A DNA stretch of 43,702 bases from Woeseiaceae bacterium (GTDB taxonomy: Bacteria > Pseudomonadota > Gammaproteobacteria > Steroidobacterales > Woeseiaceae): positions 1 through 43,702 of the forward strand of contig JAQWOA010000032.1 of the NCBI GenBank assembly GCA_029246105.1. Reading direction: 5' to 3'. Positions 1 through 10,511 of this stretch are shown here, in pieces. The translations under genes and the position numbers were made by a program. The notes beneath the pieces are model-generated. The model was not told the origin of the DNA. It made no database searches and worked only from the letters and a program-made list of their open reading frames with translations. Positions within the stretch are counted from its first letter, which is position 1; every line of letters begins with the position of its first letter.

Positions 1-1178
<1,178 letters not shown>

Positions 1179-1307
1179 AAAGCTTGTAGCTTTTACTAAA
1201 GTGCGCAATCACCAGTACTCAATTACTTAAAACTGACTATTTGGTTCTTACGTCTTTTTTGCCTTCGCAAAGTCTAACGCAAGCACCCACACAAATTATC
1301 TGATCAA

Positions 1308-1321
1308 ATTGTTAAAGAGCG
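1308..1321 (-). promoter_or_regulatory. boxA antitermination element of the rrn leader
   Basis: Read on the minus strand the sequence is CGCTCTTTAACAAT, which matches the E. coli rrn boxA core (GCTCTTTAACAA). It lies about 130 bases upstream of the 16S 5' end. In bacteria boxA RNA is bound by NusB/NusE (S10) and makes RNA polymerase on rRNA operons resistant to Rho. Confidence 0.85.
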
Positions 1322-1382
1322 AGCCCTAAGTTTAAAGACAATCATGCGATTGCCTATTTATTAGGGCGGACCCACCATAATA

Positions 1383-1421
1383 CAGGCGAAAGAGGTATAA
1401 GCAATAAACCTCTTTTGCCTG
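1383..1421 (-). repeat. imperfect inverted repeat in the rrn leader
   Basis: Positions 1383-1396 and 1408-1421 can pair over 14 positions with one non-Watson-Crick pair (1388/1416) and an 11-base loop. No T-run follows on either strand, so it does not look like an intrinsic terminator. It sits in the transcribed leader, between promoter and boxA, so a leader RNA stem is the simplest reading. Confidence 0.5.
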
Positions 1422-1473
1422 CATGCTTCTTTAGGGGCCACTGAAGTACACCATGTTCTTCAGCGAGCCGCGT

Positions 1474-1525
1474 ATTATACGAGCGAATTAAATTGCGTCA
1501 ACACCTTTTTCAGGTTTTTTTAAGA
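1474..1525 (-). promoter_or_regulatory. sigma-70 type rrn promoter with A-tract upstream element
   Basis: On the minus strand there is a -35 TTGACG (1496-1501), a 16-base spacer and a perfect -10 TATAAT (1474-1479). The discriminator immediately downstream is GC-rich (CGCGGC), as in stringently controlled rRNA promoters. Upstream (1502-1525) the strand has A-runs resembling an UP element. Transcription should begin near 1467, giving a leader of about 290 bases. Confidence 0.8.
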
Positions 1526-1796
1526 ATAGCTGAAATGCCCGATTGGCGCGGCCTTGGCGAGGACTACTCAAAGCTTGAAAGGGTCAATTTTCTCCTGTGA
1601 GAATACCATTCCCTGGTTTGACGCCTAGGTCAGCCGGTAGACAATGAAGATGTCTGTACACTTATAATTGAGGGGGCAAAGCGAGGCTTCATGATGGAAT
1701 CCCGCAAATTCATAAAGACTAAAAGCAAAGCTTCCAGAAGGGATTATTTCATAAAAAAACCACATCAGGTTGACTAGAGGTGAATCCCGAGTGGCT

Positions 1797-2996
1797 TCAG
1801 GTGAGGCTAACTTTAGCAAACTTCCTCTTGCCAACCTGATACACATTGCTCGTACCAGCTTGTAATTCCAATGAGCGATCTTCAATTTTCTGACCATCAA
1901 TCTTGACGGCGCCCTGCTTGATCATTCTAAACGCTTCGGACGTACTTCCAACCAAACCAGCCCGCTTCAATAAATATGCGATACCTATTTTGCCATCGTC
2001 GCTCACTAGATTGATATTAGGAATTTTCTTGGGCAGCGCTCCTTGTTGAAATCTAGATACAAATTCCTGTTTTGCAACTTCTGCTTCTGCTTCATTATAA
2101 AATCTAGTAACAATTTCAACTCCAAGTTCAAATTTTGCGTCTCTAGGATTCATTCCATCATCGACCGATTTCCTCAAAGTGGTAATATCCTCAAAAGTTC
2201 TGAAGCTCAAAACTTCGAAGTAACGCCACATCAAATCATCCGAAATTGACATTATCTTGCCAAACATCTCTACTGGAGAATCTGTAATACCAATATAATT
2301 ATTCAGCGATTTAGACATCTTTTGGACGCCATCAAGGCCTTCAAGAAGCGGAGTTGTTATTACGATTTGTGGCTTCTGACCAAAGTCTTGCTGCAACTGT
2401 CGACCTACTAGCAAATTAAATTTTTGATCTGTGCCGCCCAGCTCTACATCAGCTTTCAAGATGACGGAGTCATAACCCTGCACCAACGGGTAGAGGAACT
2501 CATGTATCGAAATAGGTACGCCGCCTTTATAACGTTTGTTAAAGTCATCACGCTCAAGCATTCGAGCCACTGTATGTTTTGCTGCAAGCTTAACCAAGCC
2601 TCCAGAATCCATTTTATTCATCCAAGTGGAATTGAATTCAATTCGCGTTTTTTTCTCGTCAAGAATTTTGAATATCTGCTTTTCATAAGTCGTAGCATTC
2701 TTCGCGATTTGTTCGGTAGTCAGAGGTGGACGCGTAGTATTTTTTCCACTTGGATCACCAATCATCCCAGTAAAATCTCCAATCAAGAAAACAACTTCGT
2801 GACCGAGTTGCTGAAACTGACGCATCTTATTGATCAGTACGGTATGTCCGATATGTAGATCTGATGAGGTTGGGTCAAAGCCAGCCTTGACGATTAACGG
2901 CCTACCCTCCTCGAGCTTAGCTTTTAAACCATCCTCGGGTAAAACCTCGTCGATACCACGGGTTAATTCTATGATTTGTTCCTGAATACCTGCCAT
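1797..2996 (-). CDS. tyrS: tyrosyl-tRNA synthetase
   Basis: A cytoplasmic class I aminoacyl-tRNA synthetase that charges tRNA-Tyr with tyrosine. At 399 residues it has the usual length. The HIGH signature is at residues 48-51 and KMSKS at 226-230. KMSKS rather than the KFGKT-like form of E. coli TyrS indicates the TyrZ-type subgroup. The C-terminal 65 residues look like an S4 RNA-binding domain. The ATG start gives the expected N-terminus ahead of the HIGH motif. The gene runs toward the 16S gene on the same strand and is divergent from the M23 peptidase, an order I recall from Pseudomonas. Confidence 0.97.
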   Translation of the reverse strand: MAGIQEQIIELTRGIDEVLPEDGLKAKLEEGRPLIVKAGFDPTSSDLHIGHTVLINKMRQFQQLGHEVVFLIGDFTGMIGDPSGKNTTRPPLTTEQIAKNATTYEKQIFKILDEKKTRIEFNSTWMNKMDSGGLVKLAAKHTVARMLERDDFNKRYKGGVPISIHEFLYPLVQGYDSVILKADVELGGTDQKFNLLVGRQLQQDFGQKPQIVITTPLLEGLDGVQKMSKSLNNYIGITDSPVEMFGKIMSISDDLMWRYFEVLSFRTFEDITTLRKSVDDGMNPRDAKFELGVEIVTRFYNEAEAEVAKQEFVSRFQQGALPKKIPNINLVSDDGKIGIAYLLKRAGLVGSTSEAFRMIKQGAVKIDGQKIEDRSLELQAGTSNVYQVGKRKFAKVSLT

Positions 2997-3085
2997 TCTA
3001 GGTTGCTCTGTTTTTTTACATCGATAGAGAAATGAACTGTAGCATTCATCTGCTGGTTAACACCATGAGTTATAACACTTTTTCT

Positions 3086-3114
3086 TTGACGCGAAAAAAA
3101 CTGCGCGGTAAAGT
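3086..3114 (+). promoter_or_regulatory. candidate sigma-70 promoter for the M23 peptidase-anmK pair
   Basis: TTGACG (3086-3091), a 17-base spacer and TAAAGT (3109-3114) lie in the tyrS/M23 divergent gap. The predicted start near 3121 leaves a leader of about 25 bases before the TTG start codon at 3147. Confidence 0.55.
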
Positions 3115-3146
3115 AGAGTCTTCCAATCGCTTATGAGACGCATGAC

Positions 3147-4535
3147 TTGAATCGTCCGGTCAGCAACCTGTTACACGATTACAAGCAGTCCGCTTCAGGC
3201 CAGCCTAAGAAATCTAAAGCTCTTCAATGGTTTGCAGTGGGCCTTGGCATTCCACTTATTGTTGTTTTATTGATGAATATGCTCAATACATCAGCTCCTA
3301 AAAAGTCTCCATCTAGCGCATCTATAGCAAGCCCCAATGTCGAAGAATCATTAATTTTAACGCCCATTGATCCGATGATTCTGCTGGAGCAGGCCGAAAC
3401 AACGATACCAACTATAGCTCCCATATTTAAACAACTAGTACTAAATGTGTCCTCCGGTGACACTATGGAAAAATTATTCCGCCAGAATAATTTAGATATA
3501 GGTCAACTCATGTTAATTGCTGAATTAGATGAAGCGCGAACTCAATTTCGTCGCATCAAGCCAGGTGATGTATTTAAGGTAAGCCATGATGATGGCCAAG
3601 TGATCAGCTTATACACGAAAATCGACCTTACTAGTGCCTTAATAATTGAAAAACAGGAATCGGGTTTCGTGGCCAAAATCATTGATGAGCCGATCGAGCG
3701 GCGCAAACGTATGGCATATGGAATAATTACCTCGTCTTTATTTGAGAGCGCTGCTGCTGCTGGCCTATCTGATAAAATCATCATGAAGATTGCTGAAATA
3801 TTCGCTTGGGATGTCGATTTTGTCCTAGATATTCGTCAGGGCGATAGCTATTACTTGCAGTTCGAAGAAATCTGGCAAAACGGTAAATATGTATCTGACG
3901 GCGATATCGTCGCTGCAGAATTCAACAATAATGGACGGACTATTCAGGCTATTCGATTCGTCGACGATAACGAGCGCAGTAATTATTTTATGCCAAACGG
4001 CGACAGCTTGCGTAAAGCCTTTATCCGTGCGCCTGTTGACTTCACGCGCATTAGCTCCAACTTCAATCCTAATAGAAAGCACCCAATTTTAAATACGATT
4101 CGAGCTCATCGTGGCGTCGATTATGCAGCTCCACGTGGTACACCTATCAAAGCGTCTGGTGATGGCAAAATTATCTTCCGTGGAACTAAATCCGGTTATG
4201 GAAAGACGGTTATCATCCAACATGGTGGAAATATCACAACTCTATATGCACATATGTCTAATTATGTCTCAAAGATTCGCGTAGGTACCAAGGTTCGCCA
4301 GGGTCAAACCATTGGATTCGTCGGCAGTACCGGATTAGCAACCGCAAATCACTTGCACTATGAGTACCGAGTAAATGGCGTTCACCGAAACCCACGCACA
4401 GTAAACCTCCCAGATGCAAAGCCAATCGATAAAAAATATCGAGATGAGTTTATGGTGAGAGCAAAACCGATTATGAAAGAATTTAAAAAATTTAAGAATA
4501 TGCAAGCAGCAGAAATTGCGTACAGTAAACAGTAA
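3147..4535 (+). CDS. membrane-anchored M23 family metallopeptidase (LysM-like/OapA + peptidase M23)
   Basis: A probable periplasmic peptidoglycan endopeptidase of the MepM/LytM type, 462 residues. A short basic cytoplasmic tail is followed by one membrane segment (about residues 28-46). A LysM/OapA-like region with a GDTMEKLF motif lies at about 95-160. The C-terminal M23 domain has its zinc and catalytic residues in place: H321 and D325 (HRGVD), H369, and H402/H404 (HLHYEYR). It should therefore be catalytically competent. The start is TTG with a GAG about nine bases upstream, and no ATG is nearby in frame. anmK follows after 5 bases, so the two are probably co-transcribed and both concern cell-wall turnover. 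Its exact cleavage site is inferred from the family only. Confidence 0.92.
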   Translation: MNRPVSNLLHDYKQSASGQPKKSKALQWFAVGLGIPLIVVLLMNMLNTSAPKKSPSSASIASPNVEESLILTPIDPMILLEQAETTIPTIAPIFKQLVLNVSSGDTMEKLFRQNNLDIGQLMLIAELDEARTQFRRIKPGDVFKVSHDDGQVISLYTKIDLTSALIIEKQESGFVAKIIDEPIERRKRMAYGIITSSLFESAAAAGLSDKIIMKIAEIFAWDVDFVLDIRQGDSYYLQFEEIWQNGKYVSDGDIVAAEFNNNGRTIQAIRFVDDNERSNYFMPNGDSLRKAFIRAPVDFTRISSNFNPNRKHPILNTIRAHRGVDYAAPRGTPIKASGDGKIIFRGTKSGYGKTVIIQHGGNITTLYAHMSNYVSKIRVGTKVRQGQTIGFVGSTGLATANHLHYEYRVNGVHRNPRTVNLPDAKPIDKKYRDEFMVRAKPIMKEFKKFKNMQAAEIAYSKQ

Positions 4536-4540
4536 CAACC

Positions 4541-5638
4541 ATGCCTGATTACTATGTCGGTTTAATGTCCGGTACTAGCATGGACGGTATCGATGCAGTT
4601 GTAGTCGAATTCGGTGATTCGAGCGCCAGAATTCATTCCGCATTATCACAACCCTACCCTAACAATCTCAGAGAATTATTGATTGCGGCTATTCGCAAAC
4701 CGCTTAATGTCAAATTAGACAGATCTGGTAAATTAGATTATTGGGTTGGTGAATGTTTCCGAGATGCGGCCATCGCCGTAATCGATAAAAGTAATTTCAA
4801 ATATAAAGACATCATTGCAATCGGCAGTCATGGCCAAACTTTACGCCATCAACCAAACGCAACGAATCCCTTTTCTCTTCAAATTGGCAACGCCTCAATT
4901 ATTGCCAATGGAACTGGTATAACTACGATTAGTAATTTTCGGAAGGCTGATATCACGGCAGGTGGGCAAGGTGCACCGCTTGTTCCACCATTTCATCGTT
5001 GGTTATTTACTCAAGAAGGTAAAGCACGCGTAATTGTTAATATTGGTGGTATTACCAATATAACGATACTGAACACTCATAGCACTGATATTCTCGGCTT
5101 TGACATAGGACCTGGTAATGTCCTAATGGATGCCTGGACTCGCTTGCAACTTGGTCAGACTTTTGATGAATCTGGAAAATGGGCAAGCCAAGGCTCAGTA
5201 ATTCCTGAGCTGCTTAACGAATTTCTCGCTGACCCCTATTTCAGTGCAGCACCGCCAAAGAGCACAGGATTTGAGTACTTCAATCTTACATGGTTACAAA
5301 AATTTGATATAAGAAAATATGATGCAGTTGACGTGCAATCAACATTATGTGAGCTAAGTTCAGTATCTATATCGCGTTCTATTAAGGAATTCGCTCCAAA
5401 CACTCAAGAAGTTTTCATTTGTGGTGGTGGGGTACACAATCTTGAATTAATGCATCGACTCAGCAGCTGCTCCTTCAAAACAGCGAGCACAGCAAGCATC
5501 GGCGTCAATCCTGATTGGATCGAGGCTTCAGCTTTCGCTTGGCTAGCTATGCGCACAATAAAAGGTCAACCCGGAAACCTACCTAGTGTGACGGGCGCTG
5601 CTGAATCTGTAGTGCTTGGCGACATAAATACGCCATAA
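4541..5638 (+). CDS. anmK: anhydro-N-acetylmuramic acid kinase
   Basis: AnmK phosphorylates and hydrolyses 1,6-anhydro-MurNAc to MurNAc-6-phosphate, a cytoplasmic step in recycling peptidoglycan fragments. The 365-residue product has the family's N-terminal nucleotide-binding motif GLMSGTSMDGIDAV at residues 7-20, IGSHGQTLRH near 90-100, DIGPGN near 188-193 and a late CGGGVHN loop. Length and start match the family. It follows the M23 peptidase by 5 bases and converges on erpA. Supply of the anhydro-sugar would depend on lytic transglycosylases, none of which is in this window, and on AmpD (14723-15319). Confidence 0.96.
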   Translation: MPDYYVGLMSGTSMDGIDAVVVEFGDSSARIHSALSQPYPNNLRELLIAAIRKPLNVKLDRSGKLDYWVGECFRDAAIAVIDKSNFKYKDIIAIGSHGQTLRHQPNATNPFSLQIGNASIIANGTGITTISNFRKADITAGGQGAPLVPPFHRWLFTQEGKARVIVNIGGITNITILNTHSTDILGFDIGPGNVLMDAWTRLQLGQTFDESGKWASQGSVIPELLNEFLADPYFSAAPPKSTGFEYFNLTWLQKFDIRKYDAVDVQSTLCELSSVSISRSIKEFAPNTQEVFICGGGVHNLELMHRLSSCSFKTASTASIGVNPDWIEASAFAWLAMRTIKGQPGNLPSVTGAAESVVLGDINTP

Positions 5639-5663
5639 TTATGAAATATTCTTATATTAATAG

Positions 5664-5686
5664 TGAGCTCTACATGCTTGAGCTCA
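5664..5686. repeat. inverted repeat between convergent anmK and erpA
   Basis: TGAGCTC (5664-5670) and GAGCTCA (5680-5686) form a perfect 7-bp stem with a 9-base loop between two converging genes. The position suggests transcription termination in both directions, but neither strand has a following T-run, so this is only a possibility. Confidence 0.35.
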
Positions 5687-5717
5687 ACAAATGCTTACCT
5701 AAGAAATCGCACTAATT

Positions 5718-6083
5718 TTAGACAGTGAAAGAGGATCCGCAGCCGCAAGTAGTTTGTGCATTCGGGTTTCTGATAATAAATTGAGCGCCTTGTAAGTCTT
5801 CTTTGTAATCAATCTCAGCACCCATGAGATATTGCACACTCATGGGATCAATCAAAAGCATAACGCCCTGATTCTCAATTTGACTATCACCATCTTCAAT
5901 ACTTTCATCGAACGTAAACCCGTACTGAAAACCTGAACAACCTCCTCCAGAGATAAAAACCCGTAATTTCAAATTTGGATTACTCTCTTCGGTGATTAAT
6001 TCACCAACTTTCTCCGCTGCAGCATCAGTAAATATGACGCTCGGCGCTGGTGAAACATTATTAACTGTTGTTGCTTCCATCAT
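5718..6083 (-). CDS. erpA: iron-sulfur cluster insertion protein ErpA (A-type carrier)
   Basis: An A-type Fe-S carrier delivering clusters to apoproteins in the cytoplasm; 121 residues. The three conserved cysteines are C49 ([11 protein letters not shown]) and C113/C115 (TTCGCG) near the C-terminus, with the usual [10 protein letters not shown] core between. ErpA rather than IscA or SufA is favoured by sequence flavour and by the bactofilin/DUF6776 neighbourhood seen in gammaproteobacteria. The first ATG (6083) directly abuts the bactofilin TAA stop, with a second ATG one codon later. It is the last gene of the minus-strand series starting at tyrA. Confidence 0.95.
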   Translation of the reverse strand: MMEATTVNNVSPAPSVIFTDAAAEKVGELITEESNPNLKLRVFISGGGCSGFQYGFTFDESIEDGDSQIENQGVMLLIDPMSVQYLMGAEIDYKEDLQGAQFIIRNPNAQTTCGCGSSFTV

Positions 6084-6512
6084 TTATTCATACTCACGGT
6101 ATTCTGCTACTTTCTCGTCCATTTGAACAACTTGCTTCAGAGATGATATCTGACCTTCGGGCTGATGAACCAATTTACCATTAATTTCGGCGCCTTCTGC
6201 CATCTGTATCAGATTATAGTACACATCACCTAAGACGCGCGCAGTCGAACCAAGCTCAACTCGTTGACTAGCAAATATATCACCTTTCACTATGCCATTT
6301 AGCACAACATAAGGTACTGTGACACCACCATCAACATTCCCTATATCACTAATGCTCAACGCAGAATCAGCGTCCGAGTCGGCGGTTAAGTTACCTATAA
6401 CTGTTCCATCAATATGGCAACCGCCCTGAAAGTGTAAGTCGCCATTAAGCTTGCTATTCGATCCGATGAGCGTCTCTACAACTGCGTGCCCCTTCTGTTT
6501 CTTATTGAACAT
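6084..6512 (-). CDS. bactofilin (polymer-forming cytoskeletal protein)
   Basis: Bactofilins self-assemble without nucleotide into filaments, usually at the inner face of the cytoplasmic membrane, and scaffold cell-wall enzymes. The 142-residue product has the typical short beta-helix core (about residues 15-120). Hydrophobic/glycine repeats such as LNGDLHFQGG, IDGTVIGNL and LNGIVKGDIF lie between flexible charged ends. Its stop touches the ErpA start and it lies 36 bases after the DUF6776 gene, so all three are probably co-transcribed. The nearby membrane-anchored M23 peptidase (3147-4535) is the type of enzyme with which bactofilins are partnered in other bacteria. Confidence 0.93.
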   Translation of the reverse strand: MFNKKQKGHAVVETLIGSNSKLNGDLHFQGGCHIDGTVIGNLTADSDADSALSISDIGNVDGGVTVPYVVLNGIVKGDIFASQRVELGSTARVLGDVYYNLIQMAEGAEINGKLVHQPEGQISSLKQVVQMDEKVAEYREYE

Positions 6513-6548
6513 CTTATTCTCCTTATACCGCTGTGCAGCAATAAGCTC

Positions 6549-7286
6549 CTAACTCTGATTTATCATCCAAACATAATCCTTTTCAAAGTCAGATTTCGAT
6601 TGATTTTTAGATCGTACCTCAACGTTTATATGGTTTGGAGTAAAGTTAACGGGTAATATGAACTGCCTATCGAAATCCTGAAAATACCGAAACGAAAATA
6701 TCCATGCCCTTTCGGCACCCTCCGGTAATAATTGCGTAATTGTATACGAAGTCTCAATTCCATCCTGATTGCCGAAGATCCTCAAATTCACATTACCGGA
6801 TACTTTGCGATCATGCTTCATTGACTGCGCAAGAACCAGTCGAATGTTAATTTCACGTTCCTTTTTGCCATGCGTAAGTTTCAAATCCTGAACGCGTAAA
6901 TTAGAATTTCCATCCGATGGCGATACGATTTCACGATAAAAGGCTATGGCATCTCGTTGCTCCTGAATTTTCACTTGCAAAGGAGCTAGATTAGCCTCAA
7001 CTACCCTATATGATTCTCGATCAACTTCAATATTAGTTGTCAGAACCGCAATTTCTTGTTTTAACTCGCTAATTTCAGCATTAAGCATAGTAATGCTATC
7101 AACATAGGTCTGCTCGATAATCCCAGCTTCAATAAAATTATAGCCTGCTTTAATTCGCCCAAACTCGAAAATAAGGTATGCAGTAATAGCAATTAATGAA
7201 ACAAGGACAAGGCGGAACAGGAAAGTTCTAGCCATGCTGTGCTGCCGATAAGGAGAATTAATTGTCAATTTGAAGTATCGCCTCAT
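6549..7286 (-). CDS. DUF6776-like membrane protein with coiled coil
   Basis: A 245-residue protein of unknown function. A basic N-terminus is followed by one membrane helix (about residues 22-42), a coiled-coil stretch (about 55-120) rich in Glu/Gln/Leu heptads, and a C-terminal beta-rich region of about 110 residues. Topology suggests a periplasmic bulk. The same kind of gene sits beside bactofilin and erpA in other gammaproteobacteria, and I matched it to DUF6776 on that pattern from memory. Two starts are possible (7286, or ATG at 7235, which leaves a shorter tail before the helix). Neither has a clear Shine-Dalgarno. Confidence 0.8.
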   Translation of the reverse strand: MRRYFKLTINSPYRQHSMARTFLFRLVLVSLIAITAYLIFEFGRIKAGYNFIEAGIIEQTYVDSITMLNAEISELKQEIAVLTTNIEVDRESYRVVEANLAPLQVKIQEQRDAIAFYREIVSPSDGNSNLRVQDLKLTHGKKEREINIRLVLAQSMKHDRKVSGNVNLRIFGNQDGIETSYTITQLLPEGAERAWIFSFRYFQDFDRQFILPVNFTPNHINVEVRSKNQSKSDFEKDYVWMINQS

Positions 7287-7332
7287 TATTCAAAAGAGAT
7301 TATTTTACGCAAGATGAAATTCTCCTAAACTA

Positions 7333-7905
7333 TTAGGATTTGTCCTCTAACTCAAAAATATCTTTATCGAAAGCAGAGATCCAACTCTTTGGCCATGAGC
7401 GTGGTCGCTCTGGCAAACCCTCTGGATGTACTGAATGACCCAATTCATATAAGGCGCGAGCGTATACGCGACGTTTGAAGTAAACAATTTCATTAACTGG
7501 ACACCAAAAATCAACCCATCGCACACGATCAAATTCTGGTTCATCACATTGATCAAATCTTATGGCACTGTTACCTGATAAAAGTCGCAATAGGAACCAG
7601 TGTTGTTTTTGACCAATGCAAAGCGGTTTACTATTCCGTCGGATAAATTTATCTGGTAGTTCGTAACGTAGCCAATCGCCTGTAACTCCCAACACTTCGA
7701 CGTCAGTCTCTACAAGGCCAATTTCTTCGAATAACTCACGAAACATAGCTTCAACAGGTTCTTCACCCTGCATCATCCCACCTTGCGGAAATTGCCAACC
7801 TTTAGAGTCGATCCGACGACCAAGCATGAGCCTCTTATCAGAATTCATAAGGATAATCCCAACATTAGCTCGATACCCTTCAGCATCTATCCAATCGTTG
7901 CTCAT
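7333..7905 (-). CDS. rppH: RNA pyrophosphohydrolase (Nudix)
   Basis: RppH removes pyrophosphate from the 5' triphosphate end of mRNAs and so triggers RNase E-dependent decay. The 190-residue sequence has the full Nudix box G-x5-E-x7-RELFEEIGL at residues 42-64. It also has the family N-terminus (EGYRANVGIIL) and the WQFPQGG entry to the box. Its ATG lies 6 bases after the tyrA stop, so it is translated from the tyrA transcript. The C-terminal 25 residues are variable in the family. Confidence 0.95.
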   Translation of the reverse strand: MSNDWIDAEGYRANVGIILMNSDKRLMLGRRIDSKGWQFPQGGMMQGEEPVEAMFRELFEEIGLVETDVEVLGVTGDWLRYELPDKFIRRNSKPLCIGQKQHWFLLRLLSGNSAIRFDQCDEPEFDRVRWVDFWCPVNEIVYFKRRVYARALYELGHSVHPEGLPERPRSWPKSWISAFDKDIFELEDKS

Positions 7906-7911
7906 ATATAT

Positions 7912-8997
7912 TTATCCACGTAATGAGAGGTAATCGCGTCCCTTTTGCATAAGCTCAACAAATGCTTCTTCATCACCCTCCGCAATTGTCTCACGTATTC
8001 TGACTGTGGCCTCACACAACGCTTCGAGGGGTCCTAATCCAAACTTATTCAAATTCTGGATTTCAAAATATAGATGCGGGTTATCCTCTGCAACAGCCGC
8101 CGACACCAACAATTGCGAATCAAATGTTGTTGATGACATTTGCGCAAGTTTTGGCGCAGCCTCACCGCTTTCTGCAAGCGCAGTAAAGAAAGCGATATTG
8201 AGCGCATGCGATAAACCCAATACATATGCAATTAAACGATCATGATCATCGAGTCCCATCTCGAGTTGCTCTACCATGGTCGCCGCAAACAATTCCTTTG
8301 CTGCGGCTGTAGCAGCCGCATCACCTACATCGCAAAAAATCAAATGGTGGCCAGATAAGAGTCGAGTATTCGGCCCAAACATAGGATGTAGCGATGTTAC
8401 GCTGCATCCAGCTTCCTTTAATTTTCTTAACCCATTAATTAGCGGTGACTTCAATGATCCAATGTCGAACACCAAACCCTTTGGCTTGAGAGTAGCAAGC
8501 TGCTTAAGAATCTTTCCCGAGTCGGCTAACGGTGCTGCGACGACAATATAATCGAAATCCACTCCAGCATCCGTCCAAGAACTGAATGATCCCGGCCCAT
8601 TCTCAACAGATGGATCCGCTATGGTGGTTGCAAAACTCTGCGACTCAAAAAAATCTACGAACCACTGACCCATATTACCCGCACCACCAATGATCAGAAC
8701 ACTACTCCCATCGCCCTTACCCTCTGCAACGACACGATCTCGCTCTTGGCTTTCCAGTGATGCCCGAATCAACATTTCCAACAAGCTTTCAATTAATTCA
8801 GGATCAATGTTCATTTCTTCAGCTTGCTTACGACCCATATTGAGTACATCCTTCTCACGGGCATAATCGCGAGTACTGGTACCTGAAGATCGCTTGGATT
8901 TACCAATCTGACTTACGATCTGTTGCCGCTTTGCAATAATTTCTACCAATTGTCTATCAATTGCCGAAAGATTTTTACGAAGATTATTGAGACTCAT
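7912..8997 (-). CDS. tyrA: bifunctional chorismate mutase / prephenate dehydrogenase (T-protein)
   Basis: Converts chorismate to prephenate and then, with NAD+, to 4-hydroxyphenylpyruvate for tyrosine synthesis. Residues 1-85 form an AroQ-type chorismate mutase helix bundle (LRKNLSAIDRQLVEIIAKR start). A dinucleotide-binding GGAGNMGQWF follows at about 102-111, then the prephenate dehydrogenase catalytic region with SLHPMFGP near 203-210. At 361 residues it matches the enterobacterial-type fusion rather than the stand-alone enzyme common in pseudomonads. It is first in a compact minus-strand series with rppH, DUF6776, bactofilin and erpA. No ACT domain is visible. Confidence 0.94.
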   Translation of the reverse strand: MSLNNLRKNLSAIDRQLVEIIAKRQQIVSQIGKSKRSSGTSTRDYAREKDVLNMGRKQAEEMNIDPELIESLLEMLIRASLESQERDRVVAEGKGDGSSVLIIGGAGNMGQWFVDFFESQSFATTIADPSVENGPGSFSSWTDAGVDFDYIVVAAPLADSGKILKQLATLKPKGLVFDIGSLKSPLINGLRKLKEAGCSVTSLHPMFGPNTRLLSGHHLIFCDVGDAAATAAAKELFAATMVEQLEMGLDDHDRLIAYVLGLSHALNIAFFTALAESGEAAPKLAQMSSTTFDSQLLVSAAVAEDNPHLYFEIQNLNKFGLGPLEALCEATVRIRETIAEGDEEAFVELMQKGRDYLSLRG

Positions 8998-9236
8998 TAT
9001 GAAGCGCTACTCATACTTGAAGATTATTCCTTTTACAGGACTGACGCACGTAGTGAAAGTCAACTTGATAAATTTCGAGGCGATATTTCTCTTAAATTAA
9101 GAATAGTTATATTTGTTAATGCCTCTGGTATCAACATCAAAAGATTTATTTTGCTTCTTAACATAAGATGAACAAGCTGAGTAATCGTGAGAATATAGTC
9201 ATCTTGAATCAGTTCAGATGGTCTGGAGATATTTAA

Positions 9237-10349
<1,113 letters not shown>

Positions 10350-10511
10350 AAATTAATCTCAGTGGTCAATATTGCAGTAGCTACAACTCATCCTTTCATT
10401 GGTGATATTACGCAAAAGTTTATAGTAGGCAGATTTGACAGAAGCTTTACGGCATTACAAAGAAATTCTAATCAATTTCTTATTGCTCAAGATAATAATT
10501 AAGGGTGTAAC

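Larger units (their letters stand above)
1179..1796 (-). other. rRNA operon leader and upstream non-coding region
   Basis: This is the only gene-free stretch over 300 bases. From the 16S side it holds about 290 bases of leader (boxA, an imperfect hairpin), then the rrn promoter with an A-tract-rich upstream element. Beyond it are about 250 bases between the promoter and the tyrS stop in which I see no convincing gene. Just downstream of tyrS on the reverse strand a short GGTT-type stem precedes a run of seven T (about 1755-1767). It is too weak to call a terminator. A 91-codon open frame crosses into tyrS in another frame and looks like chance. Confidence 0.7.

Noticed and set aside
1559-1588. 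Possible second rrn promoter with TTGACC
   Set aside because: No acceptable -10 hexamer at 16-18 bases.
1625-1900. 91-codon minus-strand frame overlapping the end of tyrS
   Set aside because: No family resemblance, low-complexity composition, and 104 bases overlap tyrS in another frame; most likely chance.
5681-7967. 16-base exact repeat AGCTCAACAAATGCTT at 5681 and again near 7952
   Set aside because: A single 16-base match is expected by chance in a 43 kb window; the second copy lies in tyrA coding sequence.
8923-9171. 82-codon plus-strand frame in the tyrA/frmA gap
   Set aside because: Starts antisense inside tyrA, has no ribosome binding site and no recognisable domain.
10435-10461. 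TTGACA followed by TACAAA upstream of the 10512 gene
   Set aside because: Spacer is only 15 bases and the -10 matches four of six, so I did not call it a promoter.
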